This document shows, in pieces, positions 30,153 to 38,533 of a DNA stretch of 64,000 nucleotides. Both the position numbers and the translations under genes were made by a program. Below the pieces are notes generated by a model. It searched no databases, was not told the origin of the DNA, and saw only the letters and a list, made by a program, of their open reading frames with translations. Position 1 is the stretch's first letter. Every line of letters begins with the position of its first letter. This stretch comes from Acididesulfobacillus acetoxydans (GTDB lineage: Bacteria > Bacillota > Desulfitobacteriia > Desulfitobacteriales > Desulfitobacteriaceae), in assembly GCF_900016645.1 (NCBI RefSeq), contig NZ_CDGJ01000005.1. The stretch is one strand, 5' to 3'.

Positions 30153-31292
30153 CTAAGGTGCTCCATTCGCCAAGCCCCCCGCCCAATTTCTGATGACCGT
30201 CAGGGTTTCCCCCAAAGGCAAGGCCCGCCTGAGATGCCCGTCCCTCCCCACCATCGTTTCCGCCAGGAAGATGGCATTCCAGATACTTTCAGCCGTCGTT
30301 TCCGCCACCGCCTGGTAATACCCGTCCAGTTCCCAATCTGAGACGCTCTCGCACTCCGACAAAGAGGCGGTGCTCACCAGCAAAGCAAAATCCCCGCTGC
30401 CGGGACGCGAAAGTGAACCCGTACGGGCCTGCCCCAAAACCGTACGCTCAGCCAGCTTTTCCAACTGCCGGCTGGAAAGAGGAGCATCGGTGATCCCGAT
30501 GCTGATGAGAGAACCCGGCACGTACGAGCCGCTCGCCTCGGCCGGAAGCAACCTTCCGACAGGCACCCCGTTAACAAGTAAATCCTCCTGCAGGCCGAAA
30601 TTTGCCAAAACCAGCATGCCCAAGACAAACCTTCTCCCGTTCTTCCCCGTGATCAGCCGGGAGGCACTGCCGATCCCTCCCTTCAGTTGGAAGCAGGACA
30701 TACCCACTCCCGCACCCACATTCCCCTGCGCCACCGGCCCGGCGGCCGCCCTCTTTATGGCCAGGACGGCATCCCAGGGTTTCACGTGCCGGCCACGAAT
30801 ATCGTTCAGATAGGAATCGTCACACTCAAACACCACAATATCCGGTGTCCGGGCATTATTACCGATCTTGGCGTTTTGCCGCAAGAGATAGTCAATCACT
30901 CCGTTCGCCACATCGTTGACACTCAACGTATTCGTGAGCAGGATCGGAGCATTGATGAGCCCCGTTTCCCGTATGTATGGAACCCCTATGGACTTGCCGA
31001 ACCCATTAAAGACGAAAACCGCAGCCCGGCAAGGCCGGCGGTACAGATTGCCAGAGTGCGGAAGAACGGCGGTGACCCCCGTGCGCACAGGCCCTTGTCC
31101 GGGTACCAGCGGGCCCTGGCCGCGAATGAGGGAAACATGCCCGACCGTAACTCCCGGCACGTCGGTCAGGTCATTGAGCTTTCCCGCCGGCAGAGCGCCG
31201 AGCCACAAGCCGAGCGCGCGCGGGCTCAGCCGTCCCGCTGCCCCGGATGCCCCAGCCAAGCTATTCCCCCGGCATTCGGGTTGACGCAACAC
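30153..31292 (-). CDS. DmpA-family (P1) aminopeptidase
   Basis: About 380 residues from a GTG at 31292, chosen because GAGGGGGGTG precedes it by 6 bp. It is an N-terminal-nucleophile hydrolase of the DmpA/BapA type: LNDLTDVPGVTVGHVSL is the family start, and GAGVGMSCFQLKGGIGSASRL contains the autocleavage site, where the precursor is cut before the catalytic Ser (in KGGIGSAS, about residue 220). Members release N-terminal amino acids or cleave beta-alanyl peptides, and are cytoplasmic. It follows the 31353 gene closely on the same strand and is likely co-transcribed with it. Confidence 0.88.
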   Translation of the reverse strand: MLRQPECRGNSLAGASGAAGRLSPRALGLWLGALPAGKLNDLTDVPGVTVGHVSLIRGQGPLVPGQGPVRTGVTAVLPHSGNLYRRPCRAAVFVFNGFGKSIGVPYIRETGLINAPILLTNTLSVNDVANGVIDYLLRQNAKIGNNARTPDIVVFECDDSYLNDIRGRHVKPWDAVLAIKRAAAGPVAQGNVGAGVGMSCFQLKGGIGSASRLITGKNGRRFVLGMLVLANFGLQEDLLVNGVPVGRLLPAEASGSYVPGSLISIGITDAPLSSRQLEKLAERTVLGQARTGSLSRPGSGDFALLVSTASLSECESVSDWELDGYYQAVAETTAESIWNAIFLAETMVGRDGHLRRALPLGETLTVIRNWAGGLANGAP

Positions 31293-31352
31293 AAAAATCA
31301 CCCCCCTCAACCCTATGGGGAAGAGAGGGGCCTTAGAACCCTGAGCCAAACG

Positions 31353-32105
31353 TCAAGAACAGGCTTTGGCCAGCTTGCTCAGGAGGGAAATAAACATAAG
31401 CGCCAGTGGATAAGCCCGCTCCTGGCTGCTGTAAAAGCGTTCGTAACTGGGTTGGGCAAAGAGCATCTCAACCTCATCGCGTAAATATTTAGCCACAACC
31501 TGCAATTCGATCAGCTTATCGACTTTGGCCGCCACACCCATTTCGCCCGGCTCAATTCCCCTTTGTCTCAGGAGAAACGCAGTCACATCCTCGATCCCCT
31601 TTTGAGCGGCTTGAAGAAATCGAACGTTTTCTCCGGACAAAAGGAGACTGTACGCTGCCTGGAGAGAGGACCGGATATCCTCAGGCAAAGCCCGGTTCAT
31701 CGTCAAATGCTCCATCTTTTTTAAGCAGGGACAAGTTGCCCGGCAAACCGTGTTCACATCATCCCGGCTCATGGCCGGATCGATCAGCTGGCGGTGCGGC
31801 AGGCCATTTAAAGCCGCCAGGACCAATTCGTGCGCATCGGAGTCAGATTCTCCCCTGTACACCCAGCGTGTCTTGCCCAGTTTTTTCCGTCGGACTTCTT
31901 CGGGTGTGAGCTCGACCATGCCCGGACGCTCGGGTATCGGAACATTGAACTGAAGATGCCACCCTTTTTTCTGTCTAACCACCTTCAGTACCTTATCAGT
32001 ACGGTGATAGAAAGCAATTCCGTCCCGCGTCGGGCAGCTGCTCAAGCGTTGGCCGATCCATTGATAGAGCAGCGCCACGTGTTCATCGAAGACCTGATCA
32101 CTCAT
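31353..32105 (-). CDS. Conserved hypothetical protein, 250 aa
   Basis: A soluble 250-residue protein I do not recognise. The first 100 residues are alpha/beta (VALLYQWIGQRLSSC, GIAFYHRTDKVLKVVRQKKGWHLQFNVPI); the middle holds three cysteines in CRATCPCLKKMEHL (about residues 123-130), a possible metal or redox site; the last 100 residues are helical (QAAYSLLLSGENVRFLQAAQKGIEDV and onward). It is complete, with AAGGGG before the ATG. It is followed by the DmpA-type peptidase gene after about 60 bp. Function unknown. Confidence 0.7.
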   Translation of the reverse strand: MSDQVFDEHVALLYQWIGQRLSSCPTRDGIAFYHRTDKVLKVVRQKKGWHLQFNVPIPERPGMVELTPEEVRRKKLGKTRWVYRGESDSDAHELVLAALNGLPHRQLIDPAMSRDDVNTVCRATCPCLKKMEHLTMNRALPEDIRSSLQAAYSLLLSGENVRFLQAAQKGIEDVTAFLLRQRGIEPGEMGVAAKVDKLIELQVVAKYLRDEVEMLFAQPSYERFYSSQERAYPLALMFISLLSKLAKACS

Positions 32106-32236
32106 AGCCCCTTTTCCCCCTCCACCTGACTAAACACCTCGGGCCCTTCCGGGCTCCTCAGGAACCAAACGACGGTCCCCTTATGTCCGTTTCTTCGTCT
32201 GCTAACACTCCTGACACTCCGAAGAGCAGTTCGCAT

Positions 32237-32272
32237 GACCCTTCGTATGACACTTCGTCTAACACTTCGTCT
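32237..32272. repeat. 12-bp tandem repeat, three copies
   Basis: GACCCTTCGTAT, GACACTTCGTCT and AACACTTCGTCT in tandem, in the 253-bp gap between the 32105 start and the uppP stop. The gap has no gene. Confidence 0.75.
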
Positions 32273-32358
32273 TTTAAACTGAAAATTCCTCCCTAACCTA
32301 GCGGGTATTTAATTTTTTAATGTATGCAAACAGATATCCTCCGATTGTCCCGGCCCGG

Positions 32359-33138
32359 TTAGCGGAATACCGCCAGCAGGATTACACCCAACCCCAAAAT
32401 CAGGCGATAGCCCACGAAAATATTCAGGTTATTGTGCCTAAGGAACTTGAGAAAAAAGGAGATACTGAGAATCCCAACGACGAAAGAAGAAAGTACTCCC
32501 GCAATAAAGGGCAGGTTCAGAGCCGCCGGGGTCAGGTGGCGCAATTTGAGGATCCCCGCCCCCAAAATTATCGGAGTCGACATCAGGAAAGAAAAGCGCG
32601 CGGCAGCCTCCCGGCTGAGATGAAGCCAGCGGGCCGCGGCTATGGTACTCCCGGAACGCGAAACCCCCGGCAAAATGGCCAAGGCTTGTGATAACCCGAT
32701 CCAGAGCGCATCCCCTATCGTCATCGTGTCCAAATTCCTGGCTTGACGTTTTTTGTCGGCAAGATAGAGGACAATACCCATGACAACAAGAAGCGCCCCG
32801 ATTAAGGCGGGCGCACGGAAAACGGTCTCAGCTTTCTTTTCCAAAAGCACGCCAAATAATCCCCCCGGAATAGTAGCCACTACCAGATACCAAAAAAGGC
32901 GTTTTTCTTCCGAAGGCCTCCGGCGGAGGGCAGAGCGGATAAGGTTCAGCCAGTCATGCCAAAAATAAAGGACCACAGCCAACAGCGTCCCCATGTGTAA
33001 GGCAACATCGAAAGTTAAACCGGGAACCGGCCACCCTGCGAGCCAAGGAACCAAAATAAGATGTGCTGAGCTGGAAATAGGCAAGAATTCACCTAAACCC
33101 TGAACGATGCCGAGAACCACCGCTTGAAAAACCGTCAC
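32359..33138 (-). CDS. uppP: Undecaprenyl-diphosphate phosphatase
   Basis: A 259-residue polytopic membrane protein of the BacA/UppP family. The two signature motifs are present: GLGEFLPISSSAHLIL (residues 14-29) and LPGVSRSGSTIAAARW (about 158-175), with eight predicted helices. It removes a phosphate from undecaprenyl diphosphate on the outer membrane face so that the carrier lipid can be reused in peptidoglycan synthesis, and confers some bacitracin resistance. It stands between a TetR gene and unrelated genes; co-regulation with the TetR gene is possible since both read leftward. Confidence 0.96.
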   Translation of the reverse strand: MTVFQAVVLGIVQGLGEFLPISSSAHLILVPWLAGWPVPGLTFDVALHMGTLLAVVLYFWHDWLNLIRSALRRRPSEEKRLFWYLVVATIPGGLFGVLLEKKAETVFRAPALIGALLVVMGIVLYLADKKRQARNLDTMTIGDALWIGLSQALAILPGVSRSGSTIAAARWLHLSREAAARFSFLMSTPIILGAGILKLRHLTPAALNLPFIAGVLSSFVVGILSISFFLKFLRHNNLNIFVGYRLILGLGVILLAVFR

Positions 33139-33225
33139 GTTTTCAACCTCCCACTCTTATGATTAGACCACGACTTTATACCACTATATCATAAGCGTTC
33201 AGGTTGAGAAACGAAAACGGTAAAA

Positions 33226-33365
33226 CTCGCCGGCACTTTGCACCGGAGCACAGCGCTTTTCCGCCAAGCACAGCATTTTGCTTCAAAGCACAGTGCTTTT
33301 CTCATAAGCGCGGCACTTTGCTCCCAAGCTTAGCGCTTTTCTTCTAAGCCCGGCACCTCTCCTCC
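33226..33365. repeat. 20-bp degenerate tandem repeats with palindromic core (seven units)
   Basis: Units of exactly 20 bp start at 33226, 33246, 33266, 33286, 33306, 33326 and 33346, with the consensus AAGCNCAGYGCTTTTCTYCY. Each has an imperfect dyad (for example AAGCAC-a-GTGCTT). The array fills the gap between uppP and the TetR gene and runs into the TetR stop region. It may be a multi-site operator, an RNA hairpin array or expanded neutral DNA. Confidence 0.85.
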
Positions 33366-33925
33366 GCCAAGCCGTCCCAAAAGACACTGAGAGCCTGTCT
33401 CAATTCCTCTTTCAAGGTTCCGTCCCCGGTAACGTACCAACTCATAAAATGCTGGATCATAATACCTTCCAACATCTCCGCCAAAAACGCCGGGTCGTAA
33501 TTCGGGCTTATTTCTCCTTCCCGTTGGCCGAGCGCCAGGATGCCCTGCAAGCCGTAGTGCAGCCCCATATCGAACTCCGCTCCTTCGCGGCTGCGAACCA
33601 CTACCCAAGCGATTTCACGTTCGTCCGTCACGAAATCCGCCCAATAATCGAAGAGACTCTCCAGTTTGGCCCGGGTGGAAAGATCGGCCTTTTCGCGCCG
33701 GCTCTCCAGAATATCCCGGTAGGCCCGCCGGGAGAACTCCAAGATCACAGCCTCTTTGGAACCGAAATAATTGTAAAAAGTGCCTTTGCCTACGTCCGCC
33801 AACTCCGTGATCTGCTCGATCGAAGTCCGCTCCAATCCCTGCTTGCGAAATAACTGCATAGCCGCCGTGAATATCTTTTCCGAGGTCTCCTGTTTTTTCC
33901 TCTCGCGGCGTGACAAATCCGCCAT
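33344..33925 (-). CDS. TetR/AcrR-family transcriptional regulator
   Basis: About 193 residues from the ATG at 33925 (MADLSRRERKKQET), with a GAGGGGGAAGG ribosome site; an upstream extension in frame is not protein-like. The N-terminal HTH is typical (FTAAMQLFRKQGLERTSIEQITELADVGKGTFYNYFGSKEAVILEF, residues 15-60). The rest is the helical ligand-binding domain (WADFVTDEREIAWVVV, DPAFLAEMLEGIMIQHFMSWYV). It would repress its target until a ligand binds. The target is unknown; the 20-bp palindromic array at its 3' side, before uppP, is a candidate binding region. Confidence 0.9.
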   Translation of the reverse strand: MADLSRRERKKQETSEKIFTAAMQLFRKQGLERTSIEQITELADVGKGTFYNYFGSKEAVILEFSRRAYRDILESRREKADLSTRAKLESLFDYWADFVTDEREIAWVVVRSREGAEFDMGLHYGLQGILALGQREGEISPNYDPAFLAEMLEGIMIQHFMSWYVTGDGTLKEELRQALSVFWDGLAEERCRA

Positions 33926-34049
33926 TTGACCTTCCCCCTCGCGCAATCTTTCCTCCGGCCGGAACCAATTTCTGTTATATTTCGTTATCATCCAGAAATT
34001 TCCTGCCAGTGGGCGCAAGGTTGCATAAATTTTTCTCCGGAAAAACGCT

Positions 34050-35201
34050 TCAGGTCGAATGACGGGCTTCATAGCCCAGCTTCCAAACCAGCAGGGTCCG
34101 CCAAACCGCGCGTTCCAGCTGGGCCTCCGCCCGGCTCAAGGCTTCGCCCAGGCTAGTCGGGCCCTCCGCGATGCTCAGACACGCTTCTATGCCCGCCGCG
34201 GCCAGAAGGTTCGGGTCTCCTTCCACGGCCCCGGAGAGGACTAGGACCGGAACTCCGGCTTGGCGGGCATAAGCCGCCACTCCGGCCGGAACCTTACCAA
34301 ACCCGGTTTGGAAATCCGTCTTGCCCTCCCCCGTCAGGACCAAGTCGGCTCCCGCCATTTTCTCCCGTGCCCCGGCCGCTTCCAAAACGATTTCGCTACC
34401 GGACCTCAGGCTTGCCCCTAGTAAGCCGACCAGGCCCGCACCCAGCCCTCCCGCGGCACCGCCGCCCGGGAGGCCGAGAAGGTCGCGCCCCTGTACCTGA
34501 CCGAGCACACGTCCCCAGTTGGCCAAGGCTTGATCCAACTCCCGCACCATCTCCGCCGTGGCCCCTTTTTGCGGTCCATAGACCGCGCTCGCCCCCTGAG
34601 GCCCGCAAAGTGGATTTTGCACATCACAAGCCACTTCAAACTCAACATCCTGAACTCTGGGATGTAAATCGGCAAGTTCAATGCCGGTGAGGCGCGCCAA
34701 CTCTGCGCCGCCCGGTCCCAGAGCCAAACCCCGGGCATCAAGCAATTTCGCGCCCAAAGCCTGCGCCATCCCCGCTCCGCCGTCATTGGTCGCGCTGCCG
34801 CCAATCCCAATCAGAATCTTCCCGACTCCCTTGTCCAGAGCGTCTTTAATTAATTCCCCCGTGCCCCGGGTCGTGGTGACGAGCGGATTTCTCTCTTCAG
34901 CCGTCAGCAATGGGAGCCCCGAAGCCGCGGCCATCTCAATGACCGCGGTCCGCCCTTGATCGAGAAGACCGTACACAGCCTCCACCGGACGACCCAGCGG
35001 GTCGGAAACCGTGAGCTTCACCTTCTCTCCGCCCGCCGCGGCCAGAACGGCGTCCACGGTCCCCTCTCCCCCATCTGCCATCGGGATTACTTCCACCCTG
35101 CCCTCCGGGAATACGCGTTTCACCCCGCGTTCCATGGCTCGGGCCGCTGACAGGGCACTCAGACAGCCCTTGTAAGAATCCGGAGCCACAACAATACGCA
35201 C
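34050..35201 (-). CDS. Glycerate 2-kinase (GarK/GlxK family)
   Basis: A 383-residue protein starting MRIVVAPDSYKGCLSALSAA, the conserved start of this family, with MADGGEGTVDAV, TRGTGELIKDAL and IGIGGSATNDGGAGMAQALG (glycine-rich substrate/ATP loop, about 125-150), and LVLTGEGKTDFQTGFGKVP near the end. It phosphorylates D-glycerate, usually to 2-phosphoglycerate, feeding lower glycolysis. Length is normal. The gene is followed downstream by the TetR gene and preceded closely by a small membrane-protein gene, with no other glycerate-pathway gene nearby. Confidence 0.93.
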   Translation of the reverse strand: MRIVVAPDSYKGCLSALSAARAMERGVKRVFPEGRVEVIPMADGGEGTVDAVLAAAGGEKVKLTVSDPLGRPVEAVYGLLDQGRTAVIEMAAASGLPLLTAEERNPLVTTTRGTGELIKDALDKGVGKILIGIGGSATNDGGAGMAQALGAKLLDARGLALGPGGAELARLTGIELADLHPRVQDVEFEVACDVQNPLCGPQGASAVYGPQKGATAEMVRELDQALANWGRVLGQVQGRDLLGLPGGGAAGGLGAGLVGLLGASLRSGSEIVLEAAGAREKMAGADLVLTGEGKTDFQTGFGKVPAGVAAYARQAGVPVLVLSGAVEGDPNLLAAAGIEACLSIAEGPTSLGEALSRAEAQLERAVWRTLLVWKLGYEARHST

Positions 35202-35214
35202 CGGAACTCCTCCC

Positions 35215-35550
35215 TCAATTTTGCCGGCTCAGGCGCAGCCCCATCCAGACCCCAATCAGGACGAAGATGACCAGGCTCAAAAAATCGACCCCGACCATAC
35301 TCCAATCCTGCACCGCTATCCCGGCCAGATAGGTTAGAACATAAGTCAGCACATTGTAAACAAGGGCGGCCGTCAAGACCTCTCTGATTCCGCTTTTCTG
35401 CTCCACATATCCGGCCAGGAATCCGACCGGATAGAAGACGGCAAAGTTGAACGCCACTTGACTCAAATAAGTCTCCGCCGTAAAGACGCCGCTCCAAATA
35501 AAATACAAAAGAAAAAGGATAGCCCCGTAACGCCAAAAATTGAGCCGCAT
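35215..35550 (-). CDS. Small membrane protein, four predicted helices
   Basis: About 111 residues from the ATG at 35550, where GGAGGGCGG gives the ribosome site; an ATG four codons earlier lacks one. Hydrophobic segments: YGAILFLLYFIWSGVF, VAFNFAVFYPVGFLAGYV, VLTAALVYNVLTYVLTYLAGI and FLSLVIFVLIGVWMGLRL. No family recognised. It ends 13 bp before the glycerate kinase start and is probably in the same operon, so a transporter accessory or an unrelated membrane role are both possible. Confidence 0.75.
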   Translation of the reverse strand: MRLNFWRYGAILFLLYFIWSGVFTAETYLSQVAFNFAVFYPVGFLAGYVEQKSGIREVLTAALVYNVLTYVLTYLAGIAVQDWSMVGVDFLSLVIFVLIGVWMGLRLSRQN

Positions 35551-35975
35551 GCCGCCCTCCATCCGAGCTATCAGGAAACCCTCCCCCCAAGACCGATTCT
35601 CCCATACCCCAGGTGTGACCCTTATTCTCTACTCCGGGTTAACTCCCCATCGTTGTGCGGCATCCGTTCCGGTCTCACCTCGGCCCGCGGCACCCCTCTC
35701 ATGGACCTCTGTCCCCGCGGCACCCCTCTCATGGACCTCTGTCCCCGCGGCACCCCTCTCATGGACCTCTGTCCCCGCGGCACCCTCTCATGGACCTCTG
35801 TCCCCGCGGCACCCTCTCGTGGACCTCTGTCCCCGCGGCACCCGTTCCGGTCTCCGGAGCCCAAGCGACTATGCTGGGGTTTTGAGGATCCGTCTCGGGG
35901 TGAGCCCTTAAGCCTGAGGCTATAGACGAGTGAATCCGGATATCACCCTCTCCGAAGCACGGCGGCCCCCAAACC
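35551..35975. other. Intergenic region holding a 30-bp minisatellite
   Basis: About 425 bp between the small membrane protein gene and guaB. Apart from the repeat array (35687-35834) there is no gene or clear terminator for guaB. Frames through the array on both strands are repeat artefacts. Confidence 0.6.
35687..35834. repeat. 30-bp tandem repeat, five copies
   Basis: Unit GCGGCACCCCTCTCATGGAC plus CTCTGTCCCC. Copies begin at 35687, 35717, 35747 (30 bp each), then 35777 and 35806 (29 bp, one C lost). The flanks carry a shared half-unit as well: GCGGCATCCGTTCCGGTCTC near 35657 and GCGGCACCCGTTCCGGTCTC at 35835. Loss of one base breaks any frame, arguing against coding use. Confidence 0.92.
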
Positions 35976-37427
35976 TTAGAAGCTATAGTTGGGGGATTCT
36001 TTGGTAATCGTCACATCATGGGGATGGCTCTCCCTCAATCCCGCCGCCGTCATGCGGATAAATCTGGTCTTGGTACGCAAGGCTTCAATATTGGCGCTCC
36101 CACAATAACCCATGCCTGCTCTCAGCCCTCCGATCATTTGGTAGACCGTCTCGGCCAGGGGGCCTTTATAGGGAACCCTTCCCTCGATCCCCTCCGGAAC
36201 CAGTTTCTGATCCTTTTCCTGGAAATAGCGATCCCGGCTGCCTTCTTTCATAGCCCCGATCGAGCCCATACCGCGATACACTTTAAAACTTCGCCCTTGA
36301 TAGATTTCGATTTCACCCGGGCTTTCCTCGGTTCCGGCGAACAGGCTGCCGACCATAACCACCCCCGCGCCGGCCGCCAAAGCTTTGACGATATCGCCCG
36401 AGAACTTGATTCCCCCGTCGGCAATGACCGGAATTCCCTGCTTGTCCGCCTCCTGCGCACAATCCATGATCGCTGTGATCTGCGGCACGCCGATCCCCGC
36501 CACGACCCGGGTCGTACAGATGGACCCCGGCCCGATGCCCACCTTGACGGCATCGACTCCCGCCTGGATCAAATCCCGGGTCCCTTCGGCTGTAGCCACA
36601 TTTCCGGCAATGATTTGCGCCCCCGGGAAATGGTGACGCATTTCCTTAACCGTCCTCAGAACCCCGACCGAATGGCCGTGGGCGGTGTCGACCACAAGAA
36701 CATCGACTCCCGCCTTCAGCAAAGCCTCCGCTCTTTCTATGGTATCGTCGGTAACCCCCACGGCCGCCCCGACTCTCAGACGCCCCCGCTCATCCTTGGC
36801 TGAATTGGGGTACTGGCGCGCTTTCTCGATGTCTTTAATCGTAATCAGCCCTTTGAGGTCACCCTGGGCGTCAACAATCGGCAGTTTTTCGATTCTGTGT
36901 TTGCTCAGAAGTTCTTTTGCCTCCTCCAGAGTCGTGCCGACGGGAGCGATGACCAAATTATCTTTGGTCATAACCTCTTCAATCCGGCGCTGGTAATCTT
37001 TCTCAAAACGCAGGTCCCGGTTGGTCAGAATTCCCACAAATTTCATACCCACCGTAATCGGGATACCCGAAATCCGGTATCTGGCCATTAAGTTCAAGGC
37101 ATCCTGAATTTTCTGTTCCGGATGGAGAAAAATGGGGTCCGTGATAATACCGTGCTCCGAGCGTTTCACCCGGTCCACTTCCAGTGCCTGCTCGTCAATA
37201 CTCATGTTTTTGTGGATAATGCCGATGCCGCCCTCCCGCGCTATCGCAATAGCCATGCGGGCATCCGTCACTGTATCCATCCCCGCACTCATTAACGGGA
37301 TATTCAATTTGATTTTCTGCGTGAGATAAGAGCTTACATCCACATCCCTCGGTAATACCTCGGACCTGGCGGGGACGAGTAAAACGTCATCAAATGTTAA
37401 TCCTTCTCCAATAATGCGGCTCGACAT
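35976..37427 (-). CDS. guaB: Inosine-5'-monophosphate dehydrogenase
   Basis: A 483-residue IMPDH of standard length. The TIM-barrel start is GLTFDDVLLVPARSEVLPRDVD; two CBS domains are inserted at about 95-210 (MTKDNLVIAPVGTTLEEAKELL, LITIKDIEKARQYPNSAKD); the catalytic loop is VGIGPGSICTTRVVAGIGVPQ with the nucleophilic Cys; SLFAGTEESPGE and GMGSIGAMKEGSRDRYFQ form the flap region. It converts IMP to XMP, the rate-limiting step to guanine nucleotides. The 100-bp upstream gap carries TATACT near 37470 as a possible -10. Single-gene unit. Confidence 0.97.
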   Translation of the reverse strand: MSSRIIGEGLTFDDVLLVPARSEVLPRDVDVSSYLTQKIKLNIPLMSAGMDTVTDARMAIAIAREGGIGIIHKNMSIDEQALEVDRVKRSEHGIITDPIFLHPEQKIQDALNLMARYRISGIPITVGMKFVGILTNRDLRFEKDYQRRIEEVMTKDNLVIAPVGTTLEEAKELLSKHRIEKLPIVDAQGDLKGLITIKDIEKARQYPNSAKDERGRLRVGAAVGVTDDTIERAEALLKAGVDVLVVDTAHGHSVGVLRTVKEMRHHFPGAQIIAGNVATAEGTRDLIQAGVDAVKVGIGPGSICTTRVVAGIGVPQITAIMDCAQEADKQGIPVIADGGIKFSGDIVKALAAGAGVVMVGSLFAGTEESPGEIEIYQGRSFKVYRGMGSIGAMKEGSRDRYFQEKDQKLVPEGIEGRVPYKGPLAETVYQMIGGLRAGMGYCGSANIEALRTKTRFIRMTAAGLRESHPHDVTITKESPNYSF

Positions 37428-37644
37428 GTCAGGCTCCTTTCCTAATCTCCCATTTTTCGATTTCTCATTAGTATAACAGATAACCGGCGCGCTTAATAGG
37501 TTATTTTAGACAATCTCCTCGAAAATTGTGCAGCTCTGCCGTCTCGCCTTCCCGGCCCGCTTGCGTTCCTGCCGGCCCTCGGGTAGAATCGTAAGTGGAC
37601 AATCATCCGGGCAACAACCGATTCGGAGGGAGGGTACCCGCAGA

Positions 37645-38160
37645 GTGCGCGGCCGGAGCATCTTTTACCGCAGCGGACAATTCATCGATGTGCTTTGGGC
37701 CCGTTTCGGACGGGAGGACCTAAGCCGCGCGCGCCATTTCCTCCCCGCAACCGCCTACGCGCTTTTCTTGCGCCAGTCTCCCGCCGAACGGCGGCACTCT
37801 CTCAAAGTTGCCGCCATAATCGACAACCGGGGCCCGGCTCTGCCGCCCAATGAACGGAGGACCTTGCTCCAGGCCGCCTTGTTGCATGATTGCGGCAAAT
37901 CTCTCTTCCCGCTCCGCCTCTGGCAGCGTGTTCTGGTCGTGTGCTGCCAAAAATCTCCTCAGGAGGTGCAAACCCGTCTCCTCCGGGGCCCCAAAGTCGT
38001 CTCCTCCCCTTTGCGCCTGGCTCAGCTCCATCCGGCCTGGGGCAGCCGGCTGGCCCATCAAGCCGGCTTGAACGACGAGGTCTGCCGCCTCATAGCTGAG
38101 CATCATCAGCCGCGCACCCCTCTTGGGCGCCTCCTGGCTGAGGCGGACGACCGCTGCTGA
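37645..38160 (+). CDS. HD-domain protein (putative phosphohydrolase)
   Basis: About 171 residues from a GTG at 37645 with GGAGGGAGGG upstream. The motif LLQAALLHDCGKSLFPL (H-D of the HD fold) is followed by LAHQAGLNDEVCRLIAEHHQPRTPLGRLLAEADDRC, giving the H...HD...H...D metal-binding pattern. An earlier His-x-LKVAAI segment (RHSLKVAAIIDNRG) supplies the first ligand. This is a small HD phosphohydrolase like those annotated near guaB in Peptococcaceae; its substrate is unknown. Its stop is just ahead of a bidirectional terminator shared with the converging 38205 gene. Confidence 0.8.
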   Translation: MRGRSIFYRSGQFIDVLWARFGREDLSRARHFLPATAYALFLRQSPAERRHSLKVAAIIDNRGPALPPNERRTLLQAALLHDCGKSLFPLRLWQRVLVVCCQKSPQEVQTRLLRGPKVVSSPLRLAQLHPAWGSRLAHQAGLNDEVCRLIAEHHQPRTPLGRLLAEADDRC

Positions 38161-38175
38161 AACGAAAATACGGGC

Positions 38176-38218
38176 AAAAAAGCATGAAACCCCGCGAGAC
38201 GGTTTCATGCTTTCTTTT
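38176..38218. terminator. Bidirectional terminator between converging genes
   Basis: Perfect 13-bp stem AAAGCATGAAACC (38179-38191) / GGTTTCATGCTTT (38201-38213) with T-rich sequence on both sides (TTTCTTTT rightward; TTTTTT leftward). It serves the HD gene and the 38205-38495 gene, whose stop lies inside it. Confidence 0.9.
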
Positions 38219-38495
38219 GATTGAGTTCTATCCTTTCCTGCAGTTCCACAATCTGGCGATTTTTCGAGAACAACCATTTGGCGAACCGGCTGTTATCCCT
38301 CTGCAAGCGGACATTTTCTTTCTCCAGGTTATGGATGAGAGCGATTTTTTCCCGCTCCACTTTTTCCAGAAGGTTCATCAGAACCCTGCGGCTGACACGC
38401 AAATGCTCAACCCGCTGTTCCAACTCTTTGACACGCACTCTGAGCAGCGTAAGTTCTTCTTGCTCTTCCAAATCCCGTCGCACCCCCGGCATCAT
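38205..38495 (-). CDS. Small coiled-coil protein
   Basis: A 96-residue protein that is almost one continuous amphipathic helix (EELTLLRVRVKELEQRVEHL, VLMNLLEKVEREKIALIHNLEKENVRLQRDNSRFAKWLF, ELQERIELNQKKA). Such proteins, resembling translation-initiation or spore-associated small coiled coils of Clostridia, have no assigned role. It follows the aminotransferase by 38 bp on the same strand and may be co-transcribed with it. Terminated by the hairpin at 38176. Confidence 0.6.
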   Translation of the reverse strand: MMPGVRRDLEEQEELTLLRVRVKELEQRVEHLRVSRRVLMNLLEKVEREKIALIHNLEKENVRLQRDNSRFAKWLFSKNRQIVELQERIELNQKKA

Positions 38496-38533
38496 CGTAT
38501 TTCCAATAATATTCTATGCCGGGGGAGAACGTT

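Noticed and set aside
35622..35885. Frames with repeated HERVPRGQRSM or SHGPLSPRHP on the two strands, and a possible CRISPR array
   Set aside because: The 30-bp units are directly adjacent with no spacers, and single-base losses break the frame; this is a minisatellite, not a CRISPR array or gene.
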